Below, piece by piece: positions 1-7,746 of a stretch of DNA of 64,000 bases. The DNA comes from Prosopocoilus inquinatus (taxonomy: Eukaryota; Arthropoda; Insecta; Coleoptera; Lucanidae), in contig CM069871.1 of the NCBI GenBank assembly GCA_036172665.1, positions 62,990,713 to 63,054,712 of the forward strand. Reading direction: 5' to 3'. Each line of letters opens with the position of its first letter. Position 1 is the stretch's first letter. Under the pieces are notes generated by a model. It did not search any database, had not been told where the DNA came from, and saw only the letters and a list, made by a program, of their open reading frames with translations. Made by a program: the position numbers and the translations under genes.

Positions 1-126
1 CTGGTCATCCAACGGAGGAAACAGCATCGTTCCATCTCTCTCCGTCTCTGAGTAATAGCGATTTTTCTGAAAGAAATTGGCGGAGGCGCCGGGTATGAAT
101 TTAAACAAGCATTATCTCCGGAACGG

Positions 127-420
127 TTGGAGTTAGGAAGACGCGGTTTTCAGTGCTGCGTAGCATTCGGCCAGCTGCATAATACAGATGCAGTTTCGAC
201 CTTCACACTCGATTGGAAAAGAAGTTTTCGCTTTGGAAAAATTGCTGTTTGTGGGGGAATTAAACGTTTCCCTCTCAGGGAATGACGTTCTCCACTGGTC
301 ATCCAACGGAGAAAACAGCATCGTTCCATCTCTCTCCGTCTCTGAGTAATCGCGATTTTTCTGAAAAAAATTGGCGGAGGCGCCGGGTATGAAATTAAAC
401 AAGCAATATCTCCGGAACGG
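127..420 (+). repeat. 294-bp unit with one G lost from the caggggaat tract
   Basis: The tract after the pyrimidine run reads cagggaat instead of caggggaat, shortening the unit by 1 bp. It also carries a rare cagtgctg instead of cactgctg. The same double variant recurs at 7873-8166, its segmental copy, while 29260-29553 has the G loss with the common cactgctg. The 1-bp loss shifts both recurrent open frames, which argues against coding constraint. Confidence 0.9.
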
Positions 421-2485
421 TTGGAGTTAGGAAGATGCGGTTTTCACTGCTGCGTAGCATCCGGCCAGCTGCATCATACAGATGCAGTTTCGACCTTCAC
501 ACTCGATTGGAAAAGAAGTTTTCGCTTTGGAAAAATTGCTGTTTGTGGGGGAATTAAACGTTTCCCTCTCAGGGGAATGACGTTCTCCACTGGTCATCCA
601 ACGGAGGAAACAGCATCGTTCCATCTCTCTCCGTCTCTGAGTAATCGCGATTTTTCTGAAAAAAATTGGCGGAGGCGCCGGGTATGAAATTAAACAAGCA
701 ATATCTCCGGAACGGTTGGAGTTAGGAAGATGCGGTTTTCACTGCTGCGTAGCATTCGGCCAGCTGCATGATACGGATGCAGTTTCGACCTTCACACTCG
801 ATTGGAAAAGAAGTTTTCGCTTTGGAAAAATTGCTGTTTGTGGGGGAATTAAACGTTTCCCTCTCAGGGGAATGACGTTCTCCACTGGTCATCCAACGGA
901 GAAAACAGCATCGTTCCATCTCTCTCCGTCTCTGAGTAATCGCGATTTTTCTGAAAAAAATTGGCGGAGGCGCCGGGTATGAAATTAAATAAGCAATATC
1001 TCCGGAACGGTTGGAGTTAGGAAGATGCGGTTTTCACTGCTGCGTAGCATTCGGCCAGCTGCATAATACAGATACAGTTTCGACCTTCACACTCGATTGG
1101 AAAAGAAGTTTTCGCTTTGGAAAAATTGCTGTTTGTGGGGGAATTAAACGTTTCCCTCTCAAGGGAATGACGTTCTCCACTGGTCATCCAACGGAGGAAA
1201 CAGCATCGTTCCATCTCTCTCCGTCTCTGAGTAATCGCGATTTTTCTGAAAAGAATTGGCGGAGGCGCCGGGTATGAAATTAAACAAGCAATATCTCCGG
1301 AACGGTTGGAGTTAGGAAGACGCGGTTTTCACTGCTGCGTAGCATTCGGCCAGCTGCATAATACAGATGCAGTTTCGACCTTCACACTCGATTGGAAAAG
1401 AAGTTTTCGCTTTGGAAAAATTGCTGTTTGTGGGGGAATTAAACGTTTCCCTCTCAGGGGAATGACGTTCTCCACTGGTCATCCAACGGAGGAAACAGCA
1501 TCGTTCCATCTCTCTCCGTCTCTGAGTAATAGCGATTTTTCTGAAAGAAATTGGCGGAGGCGCCGGGTATGAATTTAAACAAGCATTATCTCCGGAACGG
1601 TTGGAGTTAGGAAGACGCGGTTTTCACTGCTGCGTAGCATTCGGCGAGCTGCATAATACAGATGCAGTTTCGACCTTCACACTCGATTGGAAAAGAAGTT
1701 TTCGCTTTGGAAAAATTGCTGTTTGTGGGGAAATTAAACGTTTCCCTCTCAGGGGAATGACGTTCTCCACTGGTCATCCAACGGAGAAAACAGCATCGTT
1801 CCATCTCTCTCCGTCTCTGAGTAATCGCGATTTTTCTGAAAAAAATTGGCGGAGGCGCCGGGTATGAAATTAAACAAGCAATATCTCCGGAACGGTTGGA
1901 GTTGGGAAGATGCGGTTTTCACTGCTGCGTAGCATTCGGCCAGCTGCATAATACAGATGCAGTTTCGACCTTCACACTCGATTGGAAAAGAAGTTTTCGC
2001 TTTGGAAAAATTGCTGTTTGTGGGGGAATTAAACGTTTCCCTCTCAGGGGAATGACGTTCTCCACTGGTCATCCAGCGGAGGAAACAGCATCGTTCCATC
2101 TCTCTCCGTCTCTGAGTAATCGCGATTTTTCTGAAAAAAATTGGCGGAGGCGCCGGGTATGAAATTAAACAAGCAATATCTCCGGAACGGTTGGAGTTAG
2201 GAAGATGCGGTTTTCACTGCTGCGTAGCATTCGGCCAGCTGCATAATACAGATGCAGTTTCGACCTTCACACTCGATTGGAAAAGAAGTTTTCGCTTTGG
2301 AAAAGTTGCTGTTTCTGGGGGAATTAAACGTTTCCCTCTCAGGGGAATGACGTTCTCCACTGGTCATCCAACGGAGAAAACAGCATCGTTTCATCTCTCT
2401 CCGTCTCTGAGTAATCGCGATTTTTCTGAAAAAAATTGGCGGAGGCGCCGGGTATGAATTTAAACAAGCAATATCTCCGGAACGG

Positions 2486-2781
2486 TTGGAGTTAGGAAGA
2501 TGCGGTTTTCACTGCTGCGTAGCATTCGGCCAGCTGCATAATACAGATGCAGTTTCGACCTTCACACTCGATTGGAAAAGAAGTTTTCGCTTTGGAAAAA
2601 TTGCTGTTTGTGGAGGAATTAAACGTTTCCCTCTCAGGAGAATGACGTTTTTCCACTGGTCATCCAGCGGAGAAAACAGCATCGTTCTATCTCTCTCCGT
2701 CTCTGAGTTATCCCGATTTTTCTGAAGGAAATTGGCGGAGGCGCCGGGTATGAATTTAAACAAGCATTATCTCAGGAACGG
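2486..2781 (+). repeat. 296-bp subfamily unit (representative of 13)
   Basis: This subfamily is defined by linked changes: tgtggaggaatt, caggagaatg, an extra T giving gacgtttttccac, catccagcgg, and ttatcccgatttttctgaagg near the end. Members start at 2486, 5512, 10232, 18712, 22843, 29849, 33390, 37816, 45943, 49484, 49780, 54500 and 60108. Each is followed by a unit with either ggcaagctg or gtgtcattcgacc in most cases, so the subfamily sits at a fixed place in a higher-order repeat. The unit at 49484 is followed directly by another member. Positions 2711-2727 resemble an inverted CENP-B box with one core mismatch. Confidence 0.9.
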
Positions 2782-3666
2782 TTGGAGTTAGGAAGATGCG
2801 GTTTTCACTGCTGCGTAGCATTCGGCAAGCTGCATAATACAGATTCAGTTTCGACCTTCACACTCGATTGGAAAAGAAGTTTTCGCTTTGGAAAAATTGC
2901 TGTTTGTGGGGGAATTAAACGTTTCCCTCTCAGGGGAATGACGTTCTCCACTGGTCATCCAACGGAGGAAACAGCATCGTTCCATCTCTCTCCGTCTCTG
3001 AGTAATAGCGATTTTTCTGAAAGAAATTGGCGGAGGCGCCGGGTATGAATTTAAACAAGCATTATCTCCGGAACGGTTGGAGTTAGGAAGATGCGGTTTT
3101 CACTGCTGCGTAGCATTCGGCCAGCTGCATAATACAGATGCAGTTTCGACCTTCACACTCGATTGGAAAGGAAGTTTTCGCTTTGGAAAAATTGCTGTTT
3201 GTGGGGGAATTAAACGTTTCCCTCTCAGGGGAATGACGTTCTCCACTGGTCATCCAACGGAGGAAACAGCATCGTTCCATCTCTCTCCGTCTCTGAGTAA
3301 TAGCGATTTTTCTGAAAGAAATTGGCGGAGGCGCCGGGTATGAATTTAAACAAGCATTATCTCCGGAACGGTTGGAGTTAGGAAGACGCGGTTTTCACCG
3401 CTGCGTAGCATTCGGCCAGCTGCATAATACAGATGCAGTTTCGACCTTCACACTCGATTGGAAAAGAAGTTTTCGCTTTGGAAAAATTGCTGTTTGTGGG
3501 GGAATTAAACGTTTCCCTCTCAGGGGAATGACGTTCTCCACTGGTCATCCAACGGAGAAAACAGCATCGTTCCATCTCTCTCCGTCTCTGAGTTATCCCG
3601 ATTTTTCTGAAGGAAATTGGCGGAGGCGCCGGGTATGAATTTAAACAAGCATTATCTCCGGAACGG

Positions 3667-3932
3667 TTGGAGTTAGGAAGACGCGGTTTTCACTGCTGCG
3701 TAGCATTCGGCTAGCTGCATAATACAGATGCAGTTTCGACCTTCACACTCGATTGGAAAAGAAGTTTTCGCTTTGGAAAAATTGCTGTTTGTGGGGGAAT
3801 TAGACGTTTCCCTCTCAGGGGAATGACGTTCTCCACTGGTCATCCAACGGAGAAAACAGCATCGTTCTATCTCTCTCTGTCTATGAATAATCGCGATTTT
3901 ACTGAAAGAAATTGGCGGAGGCGCCGGGTATG
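3667..3932 (+). repeat. Cassette-leading satellite unit
   Basis: This is the unit directly before cassette 1. Its end carries the linked variants tctctctgtctatgaat and cgcgattttactgaaag, which elsewhere occur only in the units before the other five cassettes (4773, 12888, 24319, 44012 and 50371). These tails therefore belong to the moving cassette. Its front half (gacgcgg, ggctagctg, gaattagacg) matches another common subfamily seen for example at 6103, 12298, 39292 and 61584, so the cassette-leading units are themselves mosaics. Confidence 0.85.
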
Positions 3933-3962
3933 AATTTAAACAAGATATTGCTTGTTTAAATT
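3933..3962. repeat. Perfect inverted repeat at cassette 1 left junction
   Basis: Arms aatttaaacaag (3933-3944) and cttgtttaaatt (3951-3962) are exact reverse complements separated by the 6-bp loop atattg. The left arm is normal satellite joining sequence. The right arm, together with the preceding agatattg, is a 20-bp inverted copy of the same joining region in its gcaatatct form. The single-stranded form could fold into a 12-bp hairpin. The structure looks like the scar of a fold-back or template-switch event that joined the minisatellite to the satellite. Confidence 0.92.
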
Positions 3963-4449
3963 TTTGCACGAACACTCGCATGAGCACTCGCACGAACATT
4001 CGCACGAGCACTCGCACGAGCACTCTTACGAGCATTCGCACGAGAACTCGCACGAGCACTCACACGAACATTCGCACGAGCACTTGCACGAACATTCTCA
4101 CGAGCACTTGCACGAACACCCGCGCGAGCACTCGCACGAGCACTCGCATGAGCACTCGCACGAGCAATCGCATGAACATTCGCACGAGCACTCGCGCGAG
4201 CACGAGCACTGGCACAAACATTCGCACGAGCTGCATAATACAGATGCAGTTTCGCTCTTCACACTCGATAGGAAAAGAAGTTTTCGCTTTGGAAAAATTG
4301 CTGTTTGTGGGGGAATTAAACGTTTCCCTCTCAGGAGAATGACGTTCTCCACTGGTCATCCAGCGGAGAAAACAGCATCGTTCCATCTCTCTCCGTCTCT
4401 GAGTAATCGCGATTTTTCTGAAAAAAATTGGCGGAGGCGCCGGGTATGA
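3952..4449 (+). other. His-Glu-His-Ser repeat open frame (probably not a gene)
   Basis: A 165-codon frame runs from a TTG through the minisatellite (about 88 codons rich in His, Glu and Ser) into the satellite, ending at the conserved TGA in gggtatga. It has no ATG at its start; the first ATG-initiated frame here is a different one (3980-4342, 120 codons, Thr/Arg/Ser-rich). Equivalents occur at 4986, 13173 and 24604, with shorter ones at 44297 (145 codons) and 50656 (91 codons). His-rich repeats can bind metals, but nothing shows that this frame is expressed. All three sizes keep frame only because the 12-bp unit and its 6-bp halves are multiples of three. Confidence 0.3.
3967..4230 (+). repeat. 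Cassette 1: 12-bp minisatellite, 264 bp
   Basis: Twenty-two 12-bp units of the form cacgagcactcg, with internal 6-bp similarity, replace the first ~65 bp of a satellite unit. Normal satellite resumes at ctgcataat (4231). Interruptions are specific: a tcttacgag, a gagaactcg, two cacttg, a cacccgcgcgag and a final cactggcacaaac. On + one frame reads as His-Glu-His-Ser repeats, and other frames read Thr/Arg/Ser or Cys/Ser-rich repeats, as any 12-bp repeat would. No promoter or ATG in the His-rich frame was seen. Confidence 0.95.
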
Positions 4450-4477
4450 AATTAAACAAGCAATATCTCCGGAACGG

Positions 4478-4966
4478 TTGGAGTTAGGAAGATGCGGTTT
4501 TCACTGCTGCGTAGCATTCGGCCAGCTGCATAATACAGATGCAGTTTCGACCTTCACACTCGATTGGAAAAGAAGTTTTCGCTTTGGAAAAATTGCTGTT
4601 TGTGGGGGAATTAAACGTTTCCCTCTCAGGGGAATGACGTTCTACACTGGTCATCCAACGGAGAAAACAGCATCGTTCCATCTCTCTCCGTCTCTGAGTA
4701 ATCGCGATTTTTCTGAAAAAAATTGGCGGAGGCGCCGGGTATGAAATTAAACAAGCAATATCTCCGGAACGGTTGGAGTTAGGAAGATGCGGTTTTCACT
4801 GCTGCGTAGCATTCGGCCAGCTGCATAATACAGATGCAGTTTCGACCTTCAGGGGAATGACGTTCTCCACTGGTCATCCAACGGAGAAAACAGCATCGTT
4901 CTATCTCTCTCTGTCTATGAATAATCGCGATTTTACTGAAAGAAATTGGCGGAGGCGCCGGGTATG
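4478..4966 (+). repeat. Array segment 2: two units between cassettes 1 and 2
   Basis: One full unit (4478) is followed by a shortened cassette-leading unit (4773). Cassettes 1 and 2 are only 1034 bp apart, far closer than any other pair, so they probably arose by a local tandem duplication. They differ by a few substitutions, such as ctcgcgcgagcac against ctcgcacgagcac, and cacgagctg against cacgatctg. Confidence 0.88.
4773..4966 (+). repeat. Satellite unit with a 72-bp internal deletion
   Basis: The sequence jumps from cgaccttca directly to ggggaatgac at about 4848-4852, omitting the 72 bp that contain cactcgattgg through cctctca. Both deletion ends carry tca, so a 3-bp microhomology or a small replication slip would explain it. 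The distance from unit start to the cassette is 213 bp, against 285 bp in the other five cassettes, confirming the 72-bp loss. No other unit in the window has this deletion. Confidence 0.93.
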
Positions 4967-4996
4967 AATTTAAACAAGATATTGCTTGTTTAAATT
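4967..4996. repeat. Inverted repeat at cassette 2 left junction
   Basis: The same 12-bp arms and 6-bp loop occur as in cassette 1, base for base, which shows that the junction was copied rather than re-created. Confidence 0.92.
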
Positions 4997-5000
4997 TTTG

Positions 5001-5264
5001 CACGAACACTCGCATGAGCACTCGCACGAACATTCGCACGAGCACTCGCACGAGCACTCTTACGAGCATTCGCACGAGAACTCGCACGAGCACTCACACG
5101 AACATTCGCACGAGCACTTGCACGAACATTCTCACGAGCACTTGCACGAACACCCGCGCGAGCACTCGCACGAGCACTCGCATGAGCACTCGCACGAGCA
5201 ATCGCATGAACATTCGCACGAGCACTCGCACGAGCACGAGCACTGGCACAAACATTCGCACGAT
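5001..5264 (+). repeat. Cassette 2: 12-bp minisatellite, 264 bp
   Basis: It has the same length and order of interruptions as cassette 1. Private differences are cacgat at the right border and ttcgcacttc just after the border, where the other cassettes have ttcgctcttc. Satellite sequence resumes at 5265. Confidence 0.95.
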
Positions 5265-5485
5265 CTGCATAATACAGATGCAGTTTCGCACTTCACACTC
5301 GATAGGAAAAGAAGTTTTCGCTTTGGAAAAATTGCTGTTTGTGGGGGAATTAAACGTTTCCCTCTCAGGAGAATGACGTTCTCCACTGGTCATCCAGCGG
5401 AGAAAACAGCATCGTTCCATCTCTCTCCGTCTCTGAGTAATCGCGATTTTTCTGAAAAAAATTGGCGGAGGCGCCGGGTATGAAA

Positions 5486-7002
5486 TTAAACAAGCAATAT
5501 CTCCGGAACGGTTGGAGTTAGGAAGATGCGGTTTTCACTGCTGCGTAGCATTCGGCCAGCTGCATAATACAGATGCAGTTTCGACCTTCACACTCGATTG
5601 GAAAAGAAGTTTTCGCTTTGGAAAAATTGCTGTTTGTGGAGGAATTAAACGTTTCCCTCTCAGGAGAATGACGTTTTTCCATTGGTCATCCAGCGGAGAA
5701 AACAGCATCGTTCCATCTCTCTCCGTCTCTGAGTTATCCCGATTTTTCTGAAGGAAATTGGCGGAGGCGCCGGGTATGAATTTAAACAAGCATTATCTCC
5801 GGAACGGTTGGAGTTAGGAAGATGTGGTTTTCACTGCTGCGTGTCATTCGACCAGCTGCATAATACAGATGCAGTTTCGACCTTCACACTCGATTGGAAA
5901 AGAAGTTTTCGCTTTGGAAAAATTGCTGTTTGTGGGGGAATTAAACGTTTCCCTCTCAGGGGAATGACGTTCTCCACTGGTCATCCAACGGAGAAAACAG
6001 CATCGTTCTATCTCTCTCCGTCTCTGAGTAATCGCGATTTTTCTGAAAGAAATTGGCGGAGGCGCCGGGTATGAATTTAAACAAGCATTATCTCCGGAAC
6101 GGTTGGAGTTAGGAAGACGCGGTTTTCACTGCTGCGTAGCATTCGGCTAGCTGCATAATACAGATGCAGTTTCGACCTTCACACTCGATTGGAAAAGAAG
6201 TTTTCGCTTTGGAAAAATTGCTGTTTGTGGGGGAATTAGACGTTTCCCTCTCAGGGGAATGACGTTCTCCACTGGTCATCCAACGGAGAAAACAGCATCG
6301 TTCCATCTCTCTCCGTCTCTGAGTAATCGCGATTTTTCTGAAAGAAATTGGCGGAGGCGCCGGGTATGAATTTAAACAAGCATTATCTCCGGAACGGTTG
6401 GAGTTAGGAAGATGCGGTTTTCACTGCTGCGTAGCATTCGGCCAGCTGCATAATACAGATGCAGTTTCGACCTTCACACTCGATTGGAAAAGAAGTTTTC
6501 GCTTTGGAAAAATTGCTGTTTGTGGGGGAATTAAGCGTTTCCCTCTCAGGGGAATGACGTTCTCCACTGGTCATCCAACGGAGAAAACAGCATCGTTCCA
6601 TCTCTCTCCGTCTCTGAGTAATCGCGATTTTTCTGAAAGAAATTGGCGGAGGCGCCGGGTATGAATTTAAACAAGCATTATCTCCGGAACGGTTGGAGTT
6701 AGGAAGATGCGGTTTTCACTGCTCCGTAGCATTCGGCCAGCTGCATAATACAGATGCAGTTTCGACCTTCACACTCGATTGGAAAAGAAGTTTTCGCTTT
6801 GGAAAAATTGCTGTTTGTGGGGGAATTAAACGTTTCCCTCTCAGGGGAATGACGTTCTCCACTGGTCATCCAACGGAGGAAACAGCATCGTTCCATCTCT
6901 CTCCGTCTCTGAGTAATCGCGATTTTTCTGAAAAAAATTGGCGGAGGCGCCGGGTATGAAATTAAACAAGCAATATCTCCGGAACGGTTGGAGTTAGGAA
7001 GA
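5486..7002 (+). repeat. Segmental copy C1 (partner 22817-24333)
   Basis: Five consecutive units match 22817-24333 at a constant offset of 17,331 bp. Shared rare markers include gatgtggtt with gtgtcattcgacc (5808 and 23139), gaattaagcg (6398 and 23729) and gctccgtag (6693 and 24024). About six substitutions were noticed in 1.5 kb. In both places a cassette-type sequence lies on one side only, before this copy and after the partner. Confidence 0.85.
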
Positions 7003-7191
7003 TGCGGTTTTCACTGCTGCGTAGCATTCGGCCAGCTGCATAATACAGATGCAGTTTCGACCTTCACACTCGATTGGAAAAGAAGTTTTCGCTTTGGAAA
7101 AATTGCTGTTTGTGGGGGAATTAAACGTTTCCCTCTCAGGGGAATGACGTTCTCCACTGGTCATCCAACGGAGGAAACAGCATCGTTCCAT
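6994..7191 (-). other. Recurrent 65-codon reverse open frame (representative, likely non-coding)
   Basis: An ATG-started frame beginning with Met-Glu-Arg-Cys-Cys-Phe recurs in most units on the reverse strand, ending at a TAA near the unit start. Its persistence follows from the sequence identity of the repeat. Units with gttggga (such as 1896, 9642, 16354, 17533 and 46829) lose this stop and read on to 116 codons. Indel units (294 and 296 bp) break it, and substitutions are often amino-acid changing. A companion + frame of 88 codons (6988-7254) starts at TTG only. Neither resembles a known protein. Confidence 0.35.
7036..7054. repeat. Conserved small inverted repeat in each unit (reference position)
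   Basis: The arms ctgcat and atgcag are reverse complements separated by the 7-bp loop aatacag, at unit positions 49-67. With a G-U and an A-U pair outside, an RNA copy could form an 8-bp stem. Nearly all units keep the arms. A common variant, catgatacggatg, changes only the loop (12 units: 716, 7283, 8462, 16354, 17533, 26900, 31325, 36636, 43127, 47714, 51255, 51845). Exceptions are 1011 and 8757 (atacag arm) and cassettes 5 and 6. No function is known. Confidence 0.7.
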
Positions 7192-7746
7192 CTCTCTCCG
7201 TCTCTGAGTAATCGCGATTTTTCTGAAAAAAATTGGCGGAGGCGCCGGGTATGAAATTAAACAAGCAATATCTCCGGAACGGTTGGAGTTAGGAAGATGC
7301 GGTTTTCACTGCTGCGTAGCATTCGGCCAGCTGCATGATACGGATGCAGTTTCGACCTTCACACTCGATTGGAAAAGAAGTTTTCGCTTTGGAAAAATTG
7401 CTGTTTGTGGGGGAATTAAACGTTTCCCTCTCAGGGGAATGACGTTCTCCACTGGTCATCCAACGGAGAAAACAGCATCGTTCCATCTCTCTCCGTCTCT
7501 GAGTAATCGCGATTTTTCTGAAAAAAATTGGCGGAGGCGCCGGGTATGAAATTAAACAAGCAATATCTCCGGAACGGTTGGAGTTAGGAAGATGCGGTTT
7601 TCACTGCTGCGTAGCATTCGGCCAGCTGCATAATACAGATGCAGTTTCGACCTTCACACTCGATTGGAAAAGAAGTTTTCGCTTTGGAAAAATTGCTGTT
7701 TGTGGGGGAATTAAACGTTTCCCTCTCAGGGGAATGACGTTCTCCA

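Larger units (their letters stand above)
1..3681 (+). repeat. Segmental copy A1 (partner 7747-11427)
   Basis: About 12.5 consecutive units match 7747-11427 at offset 7746. All length variants are preserved: 294 bp at 127/7873 and 296 bp at 2486/10232. I noticed two differences in about 3.7 kb: ccggcc against tcggcc in the units at 421/8167, and catccagcgg against catccaacgg in 1896/9642. The match ends at or before 3681/11427. The left end is hidden by the window edge. Confidence 0.9.
1..3932 (+). repeat. Array segment 1: partial unit plus 13 units
   Basis: Positions 1-126 are the 3' part of a unit cut by the window edge. Thirteen units follow, starting at 127, 421, 716, 1011, 1306, 1601, 1896, 2191, 2486, 2782, 3077, 3372 and 3667. 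The unit at 127 is 294 bp and the unit at 2486 is 296 bp; the rest are 295 bp, and the last is interrupted by cassette 1. The segment up to about 3681 recurs at 7747-11427. Confidence 0.93.
6988..7282 (+). repeat. Reference satellite unit (consensus-like monomer)
   Basis: This unit carries the commonest base at the variable sites and serves as a coordinate reference. Landmarks by unit position: ttggagtt start at 1; an inverted repeat ctgcat/atgcag at 49-67; an A-rich stretch at 91-125; the gtggggga tract at about 125-131; a pyrimidine tract ending in cag at 141-152; a ggaggcgccggg GC-rich block at 251-262; and an AT-rich junction at 264-285 leading into the next unit. By hand count it has 137 G or C of 295 bases and 18 CpG. 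The joining region exists in two main forms, gaaatt..gcaat and gaattt..gcatt, which divide the units into two tail classes. Confidence 0.9.

Noticed and set aside
3967..4230. CRISPR array
   Set aside because: The minisatellite consists of directly abutting 12-bp units without unique spacers, and the 295-bp units also have no spacers between them.
3933..4230. Transposable element insertion creating the cassettes
   Set aside because: There are no terminal inverted repeats enclosing the insert, no target-site duplication and no coding sequence. All six copies share flanking satellite variants, which points to copying by recombination instead of repeated transposition.
7238..7253. Bacterial ribosome binding site (ggagg, then 8 bases, then atg)
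   Set aside because: The ATG opens only a 13-codon frame ending at tag, overlapping the preceding tga. A 64-kb satellite array is not expected in bacteria, so the match is probably chance.
6988..7282. Hammerhead ribozyme as found in some animal satellites
   Set aside because: No ctgatga-type core followed by a suitable gaaa was seen on either strand of the consensus. The small ctgcat/atgcag hairpin alone is not enough.
6988..7282. RNA polymerase III promoter or tRNA-derived SINE
   Set aside because: On the reverse strand tggccgaatgc resembles an A box and ggtcgaaac a B box, but each has a mismatch and the B-like box lies upstream of the A-like box in the same unit, so the order and spacing are wrong. 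No tRNA fold, poly(A) tail or target-site duplication was seen.
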